64,000 bases of DNA, taken from contig NZ_WQBE01000002.1 of NCBI RefSeq assembly GCF_013032005.1, forward strand, positions 310,001 through 374,000. Reading direction: 5' to 3'. Each line of letters opens with the position of its first letter. Positions within the stretch are counted from its first letter, which is position 1. Below the pieces are notes generated by a model. The model was not told the DNA's origin. It searched no databases and saw only the letters and a program-made list of their open reading frames with translations. Below are positions 34,955-43,481 of the stretch, in pieces. A program made the translations under genes and the position numbers. The stretch comes from Ruegeria atlantica (lineage in GTDB: Bacteria > Pseudomonadota > Alphaproteobacteria > Rhodobacterales > Rhodobacteraceae).

Positions 34955-35914
34955 ATGAGTACCATTCAACAACGCATCGTCCGTTATGGCGAGCTGCAAC
35001 CCTGTAAAACCGCCTTTATCGACGCTCACACTCCGGGCAGCGATCAGAAAGAGAACTTTACCATCATCGGTGGCGGCGTGTCGGAATCGCCCGATCAGCA
35101 CGTCCACATCACCGACAAGATCGGCTTTAACATCGGCGCGGCGGGACAGCCGCCGAAATGCCGAAACTCGCTGCACAGCCACACCACGGCCGAGGTGTTC
35201 TTTGTCGCGAAAGGCCGCTGGCGGTTCTTTTGGGGACGCTATGGCACAGCCGGAGAATTCATTGCCGAAGAGGGGGATATCTTTAACATCCCCACAGGTA
35301 TCTTCCGCGGGTTCGAGAATGTCGGTCAGGACTACGGCATGATCATGTCGATCCTCGGTGGCGATGATGCCGGTGGCGGTGTCACATGGGCCCCGCAGGT
35401 GATCGAGGACGCACAGGCGCATGGTCTGATGTTGGGCGACAACGGTGTGCTTTATGACAGCAAAAAGGGTCAGGAACTGCCCCACAATGTCCGGCCGATG
35501 TCCTTGTTGAACGAAGCAGAGTTGCAAGCCTATCCCGAGGTGCCGGTCGACGCGGTGATCGGCAAATACGTCGCCCGCTATTGGGACCTGATGGCGCTGG
35601 GCGCTGAAAAACCTGCGCTGGTGATTGGTGAGACCGGTCTTATCAAGGACAAGCCGGGGTTCGAGGTTGATTTCCTGACCCGTGGTTCGGCTGTGAATGA
35701 TCCGGTCAAAGCTGAAAAGCCTGTGGTTCTGATGCCGGCCAGCGGCCATTGGCGTATCACCGTAGACGGATATGAGGTCACATTGTCAAACGGCGATACC
35801 GCGCTGGTTATGCCGGGTGAGGCTTACACCGTCGCGCCGTCCATGACCGGGCAGGCAGGCCTGTACCGCATCACGGCGACCGATGACCCCGCCGGGGCCA
35901 CATGGGTCGGATGA
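34955..35914 (+). CDS. Cupin-domain protein (bicupin-like)
   Basis: A 319-residue protein with a metal-binding cupin in the N-terminal half: H74 and H76 in SLHSHTTAEVFFV, E80, and IPTGIFRGFENVG for the second motif. The C-terminal half (PASGHWRITVDGYEVTLSNGDTALVMPGEAYTV) looks like a second cupin lacking the His pair. Such proteins serve as dioxygenases, isomerases or lyases; the specific reaction is unknown. AAGGAGACACC gives the ribosome site for ATG 34955, and the frame extending to 34916 is not needed. Confidence 0.82.
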   Translation: MSTIQQRIVRYGELQPCKTAFIDAHTPGSDQKENFTIIGGGVSESPDQHVHITDKIGFNIGAAGQPPKCRNSLHSHTTAEVFFVAKGRWRFFWGRYGTAGEFIAEEGDIFNIPTGIFRGFENVGQDYGMIMSILGGDDAGGGVTWAPQVIEDAQAHGLMLGDNGVLYDSKKGQELPHNVRPMSLLNEAELQAYPEVPVDAVIGKYVARYWDLMALGAEKPALVIGETGLIKDKPGFEVDFLTRGSAVNDPVKAEKPVVLMPASGHWRITVDGYEVTLSNGDTALVMPGEAYTVAPSMTGQAGLYRITATDDPAGATWVG

Positions 35915-36513
35915 CCGTCGATCCGAACGATACCCACGCCGTTTATGAACGGCAGGCCAAAGCCTATGACGAGCAACGCTCGCGGGCTTTGTTCGAAGCG
36001 CGCTGGCTGGCGCGCTTCACCGCCAGTCTGAAGCCCGGCGATCACGTCCTTGATCTGGGCTGCGGCACTGGTGAGCCCATTGCCCGATGGTTCAAGGCCG
36101 AAGGTTTCACCGTCACAGGTGTCGATTTTTCCGAGGCCATGCTTGAGATCGCCCGCAGCCGCTGGCCTGATGGAGATTGGCGACAGGCCGACATGCGGGA
36201 TTTCGAGCTGGACCAGAGCTTTGATGGTATTGTCGCCTGGAACAGCTTTTTCCACCTGACTGCTGACGAGCAGAAGAGCTGTATCGCCCGAATGGCCCGC
36301 CATCTGCGCAAGGGCGGAATGTTGATGCTGACCGTTGGCCCCAGCGCGGGCGAGGAACAGGGAACTGTTGGCGGCGAACCCGTGTATCACGCCTCGCTCT
36401 CACCCGCCGGTTACGCCACCTGCCTTGAAGAAAACGGGATGATCATGACAGGGTTTTTGGCCAAGGACCCGGAAACCCAAAGCCATACTGTGCTGATGGC
36501 ACGCAAGAATTAA
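35911..36513 (+). CDS. Class I SAM-dependent methyltransferase
   Basis: A 200-residue methyltransferase with motif I VLDLGCGTGEPIA (about 46–58), acidic post-I VTGVDFSEAML, and motif II-like FDGIVAWNSFFHL. The acceptor is unknown. ATG 35911 overlaps the cupin stop by four bases (ATGA). Its presence next to a MetE-like methyl/alkyl-transferase fold protein suggests that a methyl group is moved during the pathway, or that an intermediate is methylated. Confidence 0.88.
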   Translation: MTVDPNDTHAVYERQAKAYDEQRSRALFEARWLARFTASLKPGDHVLDLGCGTGEPIARWFKAEGFTVTGVDFSEAMLEIARSRWPDGDWRQADMRDFELDQSFDGIVAWNSFFHLTADEQKSCIARMARHLRKGGMLMLTVGPSAGEEQGTVGGEPVYHASLSPAGYATCLEENGMIMTGFLAKDPETQSHTVLMARKN

Positions 36514-36523
36514 CGGAGGTTCC

Positions 36524-37648
36524 ATGACCGTAAAGACAACACATGTCGGATCCTTGCCACGAACTCAGGATGTGGTGGATTTCATTTTTGCGCGCGAGCG
36601 GGAGGAACCCTTTGACCCCGCTGCCTTTGACGCCTGCATGACCAAGGCCGTGTCCGAGACCGTGCGCAAACAGGTCGAAGCCGGTGTGCAGATCGTCAGT
36701 GACGGCGAAACCTCGAAGATCTCTTATGCCACCTATGTCAAAGACCGTTACACCGGGTTTTCGGGCGATAGCCCGCGTAATGCGCCCGCCGATCTGAAGA
36801 TGTTCCCCGGTTTTCTGCAACGGCTGGCTGATGATGGCGGTACACCCCAATACGCGCGGCCTCAATGTACCGGCGAGGTGCGGTCGAAAGGGCAGGGTGA
36901 GCTTGAGAAGGACATCGCCAACCTCAAGGCTGCGATGGTGCAGCACGAGGCCGAGCGGGGCTTTATGAATGCCGCCTCGCCAGGGGTTATCTCGCTGTTT
37001 CTGCAGAACGATTTCTACCCCACGCGTGAGGCTTATCTGGCCGCGCTGGCCGATGCGATGAAGGAGGAATACGAAACCATCGTGGCCGCCGGGTTGGATT
37101 TGCAGCTGGATTGCCCTGATCTGGCCCTGTCGCGGCACATGCTGTTCACCGACCTGACCGATGAAGAGTTCGTCAAGATCGCCGACATGCATGTCGAGGC
37201 CCTGAACCACGCGCTGCAGAATGTTCCGCAGGACCGGGTGCGGGTGCATATCTGCTGGGGCAATTACGAAGGGCCACATTGTTGTGACATCGCCATGGAT
37301 AAGGTGTTCAGCACTCTGATGGCGACCAAATCCCGCTACGTGCTGTTTGAAACCTCGAACCCGCGCCACGCCCATGAATGGACCGTGTTCCGCGACCGTA
37401 ATTCCGAGATTCCGGACGACAAGGTTCTGGTACCCGGTGTGGTCGACACCACCACCAATTTCGTCGAACACCCTGAATTGGTGGCACAGCGGATCAAGCG
37501 GTTTACCGATATCGTCGGCGCTGACCGGGTGATCGCAGGCAGCGATTGTGGGTTTGGCACCTTTGCAGGCTTTGGCGCGGTGGATCCCGATATTGCCTAT
37601 GCCAAGCTGACGGCTTTGTCCGAGGGTGCAAAACTGGCTTCGGCATGA
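36524..37648 (+). CDS. MetE C-terminal-domain / epoxyalkane:CoM transferase-like protein
   Basis: A 374-residue UROD/MetE-like TIM barrel, similar in length to epoxyalkane:coenzyme M transferase and half that of MetE. The thiol-activating zinc ligands are conserved: H242 and C244 (VHICWGNYEGPH) and C342 (AGSDCGFG). HVGSLPR at the N terminus is typical. MetE's methyltetrahydrofolate-binding N-terminal domain is missing, so it is not a complete methionine synthase. It should activate a thiol for attack on an alkyl or epoxide-like carbon; the substrate is unknown. GGAGG precedes ATG 36524. Confidence 0.85.
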   Translation: MTVKTTHVGSLPRTQDVVDFIFAREREEPFDPAAFDACMTKAVSETVRKQVEAGVQIVSDGETSKISYATYVKDRYTGFSGDSPRNAPADLKMFPGFLQRLADDGGTPQYARPQCTGEVRSKGQGELEKDIANLKAAMVQHEAERGFMNAASPGVISLFLQNDFYPTREAYLAALADAMKEEYETIVAAGLDLQLDCPDLALSRHMLFTDLTDEEFVKIADMHVEALNHALQNVPQDRVRVHICWGNYEGPHCCDIAMDKVFSTLMATKSRYVLFETSNPRHAHEWTVFRDRNSEIPDDKVLVPGVVDTTTNFVEHPELVAQRIKRFTDIVGADRVIAGSDCGFGTFAGFGAVDPDIAYAKLTALSEGAKLASA

Positions 37649-38340
37649 CACCGTTGGTTCTTTTGCCGGGTATGATGTGTGATGCTCGGTTGTTTCAGCC
37701 GCAGATCGCTGCGTTGTCCGGGTCACGGCCGCTGATGACCTTCCCGCTGGTGACGCAGGACAGTGTTCAGGAGATGGCAGCCGAAATCTTGTCAAACGCA
37801 CCGTCGGTCTTTGCGCTAGCCGGCCTGTCGATGGGCGGCATCATTGCGATGGAGGTGGTGCGGGAAGCCCCGGATCGCGTTGAACGGTTGGCGTTGATGG
37901 ACACCAATCCTTTGGCCGAAAAGTCCGATGTCAAAGCCCGGCGTGGGCCGCAGATGAAGGCCGTTCAGGAAGGTCAGTTGCGGCAGGTGATGCGCGACGA
38001 GATGAAGCCCAATTACTTGGCCGACGGTCCGCATCAGGGGGCCATTCTGGACCTATGCATGGCGATGGCCGTTGATCTGGGTCCGGACGTATTCCTTCGC
38101 CAATCCCGCGCTTTGATGGATCGCCCGGACCAGACCGAAACACTGGCCGTCTACACGGGTCCCTCACTGGTGATGTGCGGGCGCGAGGATGGCCTGTGTC
38201 CGGTCGAGCGACACCAGTTGATGCACGACCTTCTGCCCAACAGCACGTTACAAATCATCGAAGAGGCCGGGCACCTGCCCACTCTGGAACAACCCAATGA
38301 CACAACAGCGGCCCTGATCCGCTGGCTGGAGGCCCCATGA
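37645..38340 (+). CDS. Alpha/beta hydrolase
   Basis: A 231-residue alpha/beta-hydrolase with a complete triad: nucleophile S62 in GLSMGG, D182 in CGREDGLCP and H210 in EEAGHLPTLEQP. The oxyanion loop LLPGMMCD follows strand 1. ATG 37645 overlaps the previous stop by four bases. An esterase, thioesterase or C–C hydrolase step is possible. Confidence 0.9.
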   Translation: MTPLVLLPGMMCDARLFQPQIAALSGSRPLMTFPLVTQDSVQEMAAEILSNAPSVFALAGLSMGGIIAMEVVREAPDRVERLALMDTNPLAEKSDVKARRGPQMKAVQEGQLRQVMRDEMKPNYLADGPHQGAILDLCMAMAVDLGPDVFLRQSRALMDRPDQTETLAVYTGPSLVMCGREDGLCPVERHQLMHDLLPNSTLQIIEEAGHLPTLEQPNDTTAALIRWLEAP

Positions 38341-39032
38341 CACCTTCCCTTCTGACCCTGTTGCGCAAGGTTGACACCCCCACCGTCTGCAACGCCATCG
38401 AGGTGGCGCAGGGCAAGCGCGGATTTGACGGCTTCTCGCGCGGCACCATGCTGTGTTCGGCCCCGTCGGAACCTGCGATCGTGGGCTATGCCCGCACGGC
38501 AATGATCGCCGCTGTGCAGCCTCCGTCCGAGGCGCCCGAGGTCATCAGGGAACGCCGGATGGCCTATTACAAATACATGGCCGAAGGTCCCGCACCCTCG
38601 GTTGCGGTGATCGAGGATGTCGATTTCCCCAACTGTATCGGTGCCTATTGGGGTGAGATCAACACCACCGTACACAAGGGGTTCGGCATGTCCGGTGCGC
38701 TGACCAACGGTGTCATGCGCGACCTTGGCGATCTGCCCCAGGGGTTCCCGGTGGTTGCCGGATCGGTCGGGCCAAGCCATGGATTTGTCCACGTGCGCGC
38801 GGTCGATACGCCGGTCTCGATCTTTGGTCTTTCGGTCAATCCTGGTGATCTGATCCATGCCGATCAGCACGGAGCGCTGGTGATACCAGAAGATGTTGTT
38901 GACCAACTAGAGGGCGCAATCCAGAAATTGCTGTCCACCGAACGCGTCGTCCTCGACGCCGCCGCACAGCCGGGGTTTGATTTCAATGCGTTTCAATCCG
39001 CTTGGGAAAAGTTCGAAAAATCCCGGGTCTGA
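38337..39032 (+). CDS. RraA-like aldolase/decarboxylase family protein
   Basis: A 231-residue RraA-fold protein. In the 4-hydroxy-4-methyl-2-oxoglutarate/4-carboxy-4-hydroxy-2-oxoadipate aldolases, an Arg–Asp pair binds Mg and substrate; here R128–D129 sit in ALTNGVMRDL, and the family's HADQHGALVIP is intact. It is more plausible as a pyruvate-releasing aldolase or oxaloacetate decarboxylase than as the RNase E inhibitor. Last gene of the operon, overlapping the hydrolase stop by four bases; a retro-aldol or decarboxylation finishing step fits. Confidence 0.88.
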   Translation: MTPSLLTLLRKVDTPTVCNAIEVAQGKRGFDGFSRGTMLCSAPSEPAIVGYARTAMIAAVQPPSEAPEVIRERRMAYYKYMAEGPAPSVAVIEDVDFPNCIGAYWGEINTTVHKGFGMSGALTNGVMRDLGDLPQGFPVVAGSVGPSHGFVHVRAVDTPVSIFGLSVNPGDLIHADQHGALVIPEDVVDQLEGAIQKLLSTERVVLDAAAQPGFDFNAFQSAWEKFEKSRV

Positions 39033-39087
39033 CAGGGTAAGCTTAACCCGTTCAAACGGAGGGCTCTAAACCGTCGTCGGTATGCCA

Positions 39088-39273
39088 TCACCGGCGTCGC
39101 GATGGCAGGTCAGCCCGCTTTTCTTCCAGCACGTTTCGAAAGAGCACCTTGAGTTCAGATTTCTTCACCAGGGGCAGCCTGCTCCGATAATCCGAAGACA
39201 GGTCATCTTCTGAAACGTCCATCCGGTGCGCTTTCATTAACTTGAAGCGACTAAGAAACGAAATTTTCTTCAT
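39088..39273 (-). CDS. Small hypothetical protein
   Basis: A 61-residue basic protein (MKKISFLSRFKLMKAHRMDV… ending EEKRADLPSRRR) with a GAAGGA ribosome site eight bases upstream of the ATG. No domain is recognised and no signal peptide is seen. It lies alone between the catabolic operon and tRNA-Leu; plausible but unproven. Confidence 0.4.
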   Translation of the reverse strand: MKKISFLSRFKLMKAHRMDVSEDDLSSDYRSRLPLVKKSELKVLFRNVLEEKRADLPSRRR

Positions 39274-39715
39274 TGTTGCGGTCCTTCAAATTCAAAGCGT
39301 AAAAATTTGCCGCTGCGAACCCGACCCGAACCCTATGGTCGAGAGCTCGAGGATCATTAATCCGTGAGTGATGATCCGCAGCGACAGGGCGCATTTAGGC
39401 AAGTCGTTTGCCACCGTAAGGGGGAAGAATCCGGGTTTTTGCGTCATTTATTAACCGACCAGTCAAAAAATGATTGGAAAGCTTACCTTTACGTAAAGAT
39501 GCTCACTCACCCGGCCAGTTTTCGTGACGTGGCGTCACGAAGGATGCGGGTCTCGTTAAGGCCTGAACGGGACCATTTAGCCAGTCTGTCTCCGCAGGAA
39601 TCTGGCAAAGCATAGCCCTAAGGGAGAGACGTCCAATAGATAGAAATTGGGGGAATACGTCACCCGAACACGTATTTGATACGATCAGAAACAAGCCAAA
39701 AATCTGTCGGGGATT
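39274..39715. other. AT-rich intergenic stretch between accessory locus and tRNA-Leu
   Basis: 442 bases without a convincing gene. A GTG-started 83-codon frame at 39364–39615 (+) has a poor ribosome site and many codons rare for this genome. A hairpin AATACGT (39654–39660) / ACGTATT (39670–39676) lies downstream of the tRNA on the minus strand and may aid its 3' end formation, though it lacks a T-run. Confidence 0.5.
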
Positions 39716-39802
39716 TGGTGCCCAGGAGAGGACTCGAACCTCCACGTCCATACGGACACTAGCACCTGAAGCTAGCGCGTCTACCAATTCCGCCACCTGG
39801 GC
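39716..39802 (-). tRNA. tRNA-Leu(CAG)
   Basis: On the minus strand the gene begins GCCCAGGTGGCGGAATTGG and ends CCTGGGCACCA with encoded CCA (39716–39718). Acceptor strands GCCCAGG/CCTGGGC pair perfectly. The anticodon arm is CTAGC-TTCAGGT-GCTAG, giving anticodon CAG (reads CUG); the long variable arm and GGTTCGAGTCC T-arm are those of a class II leucine tRNA. Length 87 including CCA. Confidence 0.97.
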
Positions 39803-39818
39803 AGGTGTCGTGGAGCGG

Positions 39819-39847
39819 CGTTTAAGCCTACTGACGGGGGGCGTCAA
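39819..39847 (-). promoter_or_regulatory. Sigma-70 promoter of tRNA-Leu
   Basis: On the minus strand: TTGACG (39847–39842), exactly 17-base spacer, TAAACG (39824–39819), with the mature tRNA starting 17 bases further on. A clean housekeeping promoter by pattern. Confidence 0.75.
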
Positions 39848-40001
39848 CCAGATTCGGGAAGATTTTCACAAGTTTTTTGACCCACCTCCGAAACGCTTGG
39901 GAAATTGCCGGGGTTTTCGCGGACGCGCGGCGTTATTGCGCCTTGTTTGCCGGGGCTTTGGGCGGTAGATCGGATCAAGACCAATCAGCAGGAGCCCTCG
40001 C

Positions 40002-40985
40002 ATGTCCAAACTGGTCACGATTTATGGCGGATCGGGATTTGTCGGTCGGTATATCGCCCGGCGTATGGCAAATGAAGGATGGCGTGTGCGGGTCGCAGTG
40101 CGGCGCCCGAATGAGGCGATGTTCGTCAAGCCTTATGGCGTGGTTGGTCAGGTTGAACCCATTTTGTGCAACATCCGCGATGATGCGTCGGTTGCTACCG
40201 TGATGCATGGGGCTGATGCGGTGGTGAACTGCGTGGGTGTGCTGAACGAGCTGGGTAAGAACGAATTTGACGCGGTACAGGCCGAAGGGGCTGAGCGGAT
40301 CGCGCGCATCGCTGCCGAACAGGGTGTTGCGCGGATGGTGCATATCTCGGCCATCGGCGCGGACGCCACGTCCAAAAGCGAGTATTCCCGCACCAAAGCA
40401 AAGGGCGAGGCCGGTGTGCTGGCGCATATGCCGAACGCGGTGATCCTGCGCCCGTCGGTTATTTTCGGAACCGAGGACCAGTTCTTTAACCGCTTTGCCG
40501 GGATGACCCGGATGGGGCCGTTCCTGCCCTTGGTCGGCGCAGAGACCAAGTTCCAGCCGGTCTATGTGGATGATGTCGCCAAGGCCGCCGTGCAGGGCGT
40601 TCTGGGGCAGGCCGAGGGTGGCACTTATGAGCTGGGCGGCCCAGAGGTGAAATCCTTCCGCGCGCTGATGCAGCAGATGCTGGGGGTGATTCACCGCCGC
40701 CGGGTGATTGTTGGTGTGCCGTTCTGGGCCGCCCGGATCATGGCGGGTGTGCTGGATATAGCCAAATTTGTCAGTTTTCAGCTGTTTCCCAACCACATTC
40801 TGACGCGCGATCAGCTGACGAATCTGCGCCGGGACAATGTGGTGTCGGGCGATGCCAAAGGCTTTGGCGACTTGGGGATCGAACCGGCTACTTTGGAATC
40901 CATCTTGCCGGACTACCTGTGGAAGTTCCGTCCCTCGGGCCAGTATGATGAGATCCAGAAATCGGCAGACAACCTGCGTACCTGA
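40002..40985 (+). CDS. NDUFA9-like NAD(P)-binding protein (atypical extended SDR)
   Basis: A 327-residue protein of the complex I NDUFA9/39-kDa-subunit family. Rossmann motif IYGGSGFVGRYIARRM at the N terminus, NCVGVLNELGKNEFD, the SAIGADATSKSEYSRTKAKGE substrate loop (split here), and ILRPSVIFGTEDQFFNRF. In mitochondria this protein is a bound accessory of respiratory complex I; a matching role in alphaproteobacteria is plausible but not shown by this sequence. GGAG lies seven bases upstream of ATG 40002; the stop abuts the uppP stop on the other strand (TGATCA). Confidence 0.88.
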   Translation: MSKLVTIYGGSGFVGRYIARRMANEGWRVRVAVRRPNEAMFVKPYGVVGQVEPILCNIRDDASVATVMHGADAVVNCVGVLNELGKNEFDAVQAEGAERIARIAAEQGVARMVHISAIGADATSKSEYSRTKAKGEAGVLAHMPNAVILRPSVIFGTEDQFFNRFAGMTRMGPFLPLVGAETKFQPVYVDDVAKAAVQGVLGQAEGGTYELGGPEVKSFRALMQQMLGVIHRRRVIVGVPFWAARIMAGVLDIAKFVSFQLFPNHILTRDQLTNLRRDNVVSGDAKGFGDLGIEPATLESILPDYLWKFRPSGQYDEIQKSADNLRT

Positions 40986-41789
40986 TCAGCTATAGGCAAT
41001 CACCAGCAGGATTGCCCCAAGAATCACGCGATATATTACATAAGGCGTAAAGCTGACGCTGCGCAGCAGGCGCATCATCAGGGACAGCGCCAATAAGGCC
41101 GAGATAAAGGCAAAAAAAGCGGCTATGGCACCGTCCTTAGCCAGTTGGGCATCCGCCTCGCGGATCACCTGTGTCGACAGTAATACGCCCGAGGCCAGAA
41201 TCGTCGGGATCGACATCAGCATCGCGATCCGCGCGCCGTCTTCGCGGCTATAGCCCAGCTGCCGCGCGCCGGTGATGGTGATGCCTGACCGCGAGGTGCC
41301 GGGGATCAACGCAAGAACCTGCCACAATCCCATGATGACCGCATCGCGCGGGCCCCAATCGTTGGTTTTCTTGGTTTGGGGCCCCTTTTGGTCCATCCAA
41401 TACAGCAACAATCCGAAACCCAGCATGGTCCAGCCAATCACCGTCATCGAGCGGAGGGACTGGCTGAAACCAGTTGTGAAAAGAATGGCACCGACGATAA
41501 CCGTGGGAATCGTTGCGATGATCAGGCTCATCGCCAGCCGTGCTTGCGGGGTGTCGATCTGCCCGGTCAGGGCGCGTGGCAGGCCGGCAACGGCCTGTTT
41601 CACATCGGACCAGAAATACAGGATAACCGCGCCCAACGTGCCGACATGCACGGCGACGTCGATGGCCAGCCCCTGATCTTCCATACCGGTCAAGCTGGGC
41701 AGCAGGATCAGGTGACCCGAGGAAGAGATCGGCAAAAACTCAGTTATCCCCTGAATAATCGCCGCGAGAATCAACTGAAATAAACTCAT
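40986..41789 (-). CDS. uppP: Undecaprenyl-diphosphatase (UppP/BacA)
   Basis: A 267-residue membrane phosphatase that recycles undecaprenyl diphosphate for peptidoglycan and other envelope polymers. Motifs: GITEFLPISSSGHLIL at residues 14–29 (E17, S/H), and PGTSRSGITITGARQLG with catalytic Arg. About eight membrane segments. Convergent with the NDUFA9-like gene. Confidence 0.96.
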   Translation of the reverse strand: MSLFQLILAAIIQGITEFLPISSSGHLILLPSLTGMEDQGLAIDVAVHVGTLGAVILYFWSDVKQAVAGLPRALTGQIDTPQARLAMSLIIATIPTVIVGAILFTTGFSQSLRSMTVIGWTMLGFGLLLYWMDQKGPQTKKTNDWGPRDAVIMGLWQVLALIPGTSRSGITITGARQLGYSREDGARIAMLMSIPTILASGVLLSTQVIREADAQLAKDGAIAAFFAFISALLALSLMMRLLRSVSFTPYVIYRVILGAILLVIAYS

Positions 41790-42018
41790 TTAACCTGCCG
41801 TGCTGCCGCCCCGTATTGTTAGGGGAAATGGGTATAAGTGCGGTGCCGAAAAGGAAAGCATGTAAAAAGGTCCGAATCGGAACTAAAAATGATGACCTTT
41901 TCCAATTACTTTTCCTGACGTCGTGTATTTTTTCAATTTAGGTCAGCATAATTGACTTTTAATCCGGTAAGGTATCTCTTAAACAGGCGCGACCAAGCCA
42001 ATTCATGGAGTCTGACCC

Positions 42019-43452
42019 GTGGCCAAGCAACCGATGCTGAAATTTGTGCAGATCGATCGCGTCATGCCTGAAAAGCGTGCCGCCGATGACCGCAAAGAAG
42101 ACTTTGACGAAATCTATGCTGAATACGCCGCGGCCAAGGCGGAAGAACAGGCTAGTCGCTGCAGCCAATGCGGTGTGCCGTATTGCCAGTCGCATTGCCC
42201 GCTGCACAACAACATCCCCGATTGGCTGCGCCTGACCGCCACGGGCCGTCTGGAGGAGGCGTATCAGACGAGCCAGGCCACCAATACCTTCCCGGAAATC
42301 TGCGGCCGCATTTGCCCTCAGGATCGTCTTTGTGAAGGTAATTGTGTGATCGAACAATCAGGCCACGGCACGGTTACCATCGGCACGATTGAAAAGTACA
42401 TCACGGACACTGCCTGGGACAAAGGCTGGGTGACCCCCGTGGCACCCGGTGCCGAGCGCAGCGAAAGCGTCGGTATCATAGGCGGCGGACCCGGTGGATT
42501 GGCCGCTGCGGACATGCTGCGCCGGGCTGGCATTCAGGTCACTGTATATGATCGTCACGACCGTGCCGGTGGCCTGTTGATGTACGGTATTCCAGGCTTC
42601 AAGCTGGAAAAGGACATTGTTCAGCGTCGCAACGAATTGCTGGCTGATGGCGGGGTCAAGTTCGAGTTGAACTGCGACGTGGACGCCGCCAAATTCGACG
42701 ACATTCGCGCCAAGCATGATGCTGTGATCATCGCAACCGGGGTCTATAAATCCCGTGATCTGTCCATGCCAGGCAGTGGCCTGAATGGTATCGAAATTGC
42801 CATTGATTTCCTGACCGCTTCGAACCGCAAAAGCTTTGGTGACGCGGTCGAGGATTTCGACAATGGCCGACTGAATGCCAACGGTAAAAAAGTTGTTGTG
42901 ATTGGTGGCGGCGATACCGCGATGGACTGCGTACGCACCTCGGTCCGGCAAGGGGCGACATCGGTCAAATGCCTGTACCGCCGTGACCGGGCAAACATGC
43001 CGGGATCGCAGCGTGAAACGCAGAATGCCGAGGAAGAAGGCGTGATCTTTGAATGGCTGAGCGCTCCCAAAGGGTTCACCGGCGATGACAAGGTTTCTGG
43101 CGTAATGGTGCAAAAGATGCGTCTGGGTCAGCCAGATGCGACTGGTCGCCAAGCCCCCGAGGTCATCGAAGGCGCGGACTATGTCGAAGAGGCCGATCTG
43201 GTCATCAAGGCGCTGGGCTTTGAGCCCGAAGACCTGCCTACGCTGTTTGGTCAGCCCGACCTGCCCGTAACCCGTTGGGGCACCGTTAAGGCCGCGTTCC
43301 AAACCGGCGAAACCGAGATGGACGGTGTCTATGCCATTGGTGACATCGTGCGTGGCGCCTCGCTGGTGGTCTGGGCGATCCGTGACGGCCGCGACTGTGC
43401 CGATGCGATCATCGACAGGTTTAACAGCAAGGCTGCCGTCGCAGCCGAGTAA
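42019..43452 (+). CDS. gltD: Glutamate synthase small (beta) subunit
   Basis: A 477-residue NADPH-oxidising subunit that supplies electrons to GltB for glutamate synthesis. N-terminal 4Fe-4S-type cysteines (CSQCGVPYCQSHCP and CGRICPQDRLCEGNC), FAD motif GIIGGGPGGLAAADML, NADPH motif VVVIGGGDTAMDC, and C-terminal AIGDIVRGASLVVWAI. The start is GTG 42019 with GGAG eight bases upstream. A GFA gene separates it from gltB. Confidence 0.96.
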   Translation: MAKQPMLKFVQIDRVMPEKRAADDRKEDFDEIYAEYAAAKAEEQASRCSQCGVPYCQSHCPLHNNIPDWLRLTATGRLEEAYQTSQATNTFPEICGRICPQDRLCEGNCVIEQSGHGTVTIGTIEKYITDTAWDKGWVTPVAPGAERSESVGIIGGGPGGLAAADMLRRAGIQVTVYDRHDRAGGLLMYGIPGFKLEKDIVQRRNELLADGGVKFELNCDVDAAKFDDIRAKHDAVIIATGVYKSRDLSMPGSGLNGIEIAIDFLTASNRKSFGDAVEDFDNGRLNANGKKVVVIGGGDTAMDCVRTSVRQGATSVKCLYRRDRANMPGSQRETQNAEEEGVIFEWLSAPKGFTGDDKVSGVMVQKMRLGQPDATGRQAPEVIEGADYVEEADLVIKALGFEPEDLPTLFGQPDLPVTRWGTVKAAFQTGETEMDGVYAIGDIVRGASLVVWAIRDGRDCADAIIDRFNSKAAVAAE

Positions 43453-43481
43453 CACCCAGCCCAGCGACAGGAGGGTCAGGA

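Noticed and set aside
36524..37648. Full methionine synthase MetE
   Set aside because: Only the C-terminal zinc half is present; the folate-binding half is missing.
39364..39615. 83-codon GTG-started plus-strand frame between the operon and tRNA-Leu
   Set aside because: Poor ribosome site, rare codons (TTA, AGG) and no recognisable features; treated as non-coding.
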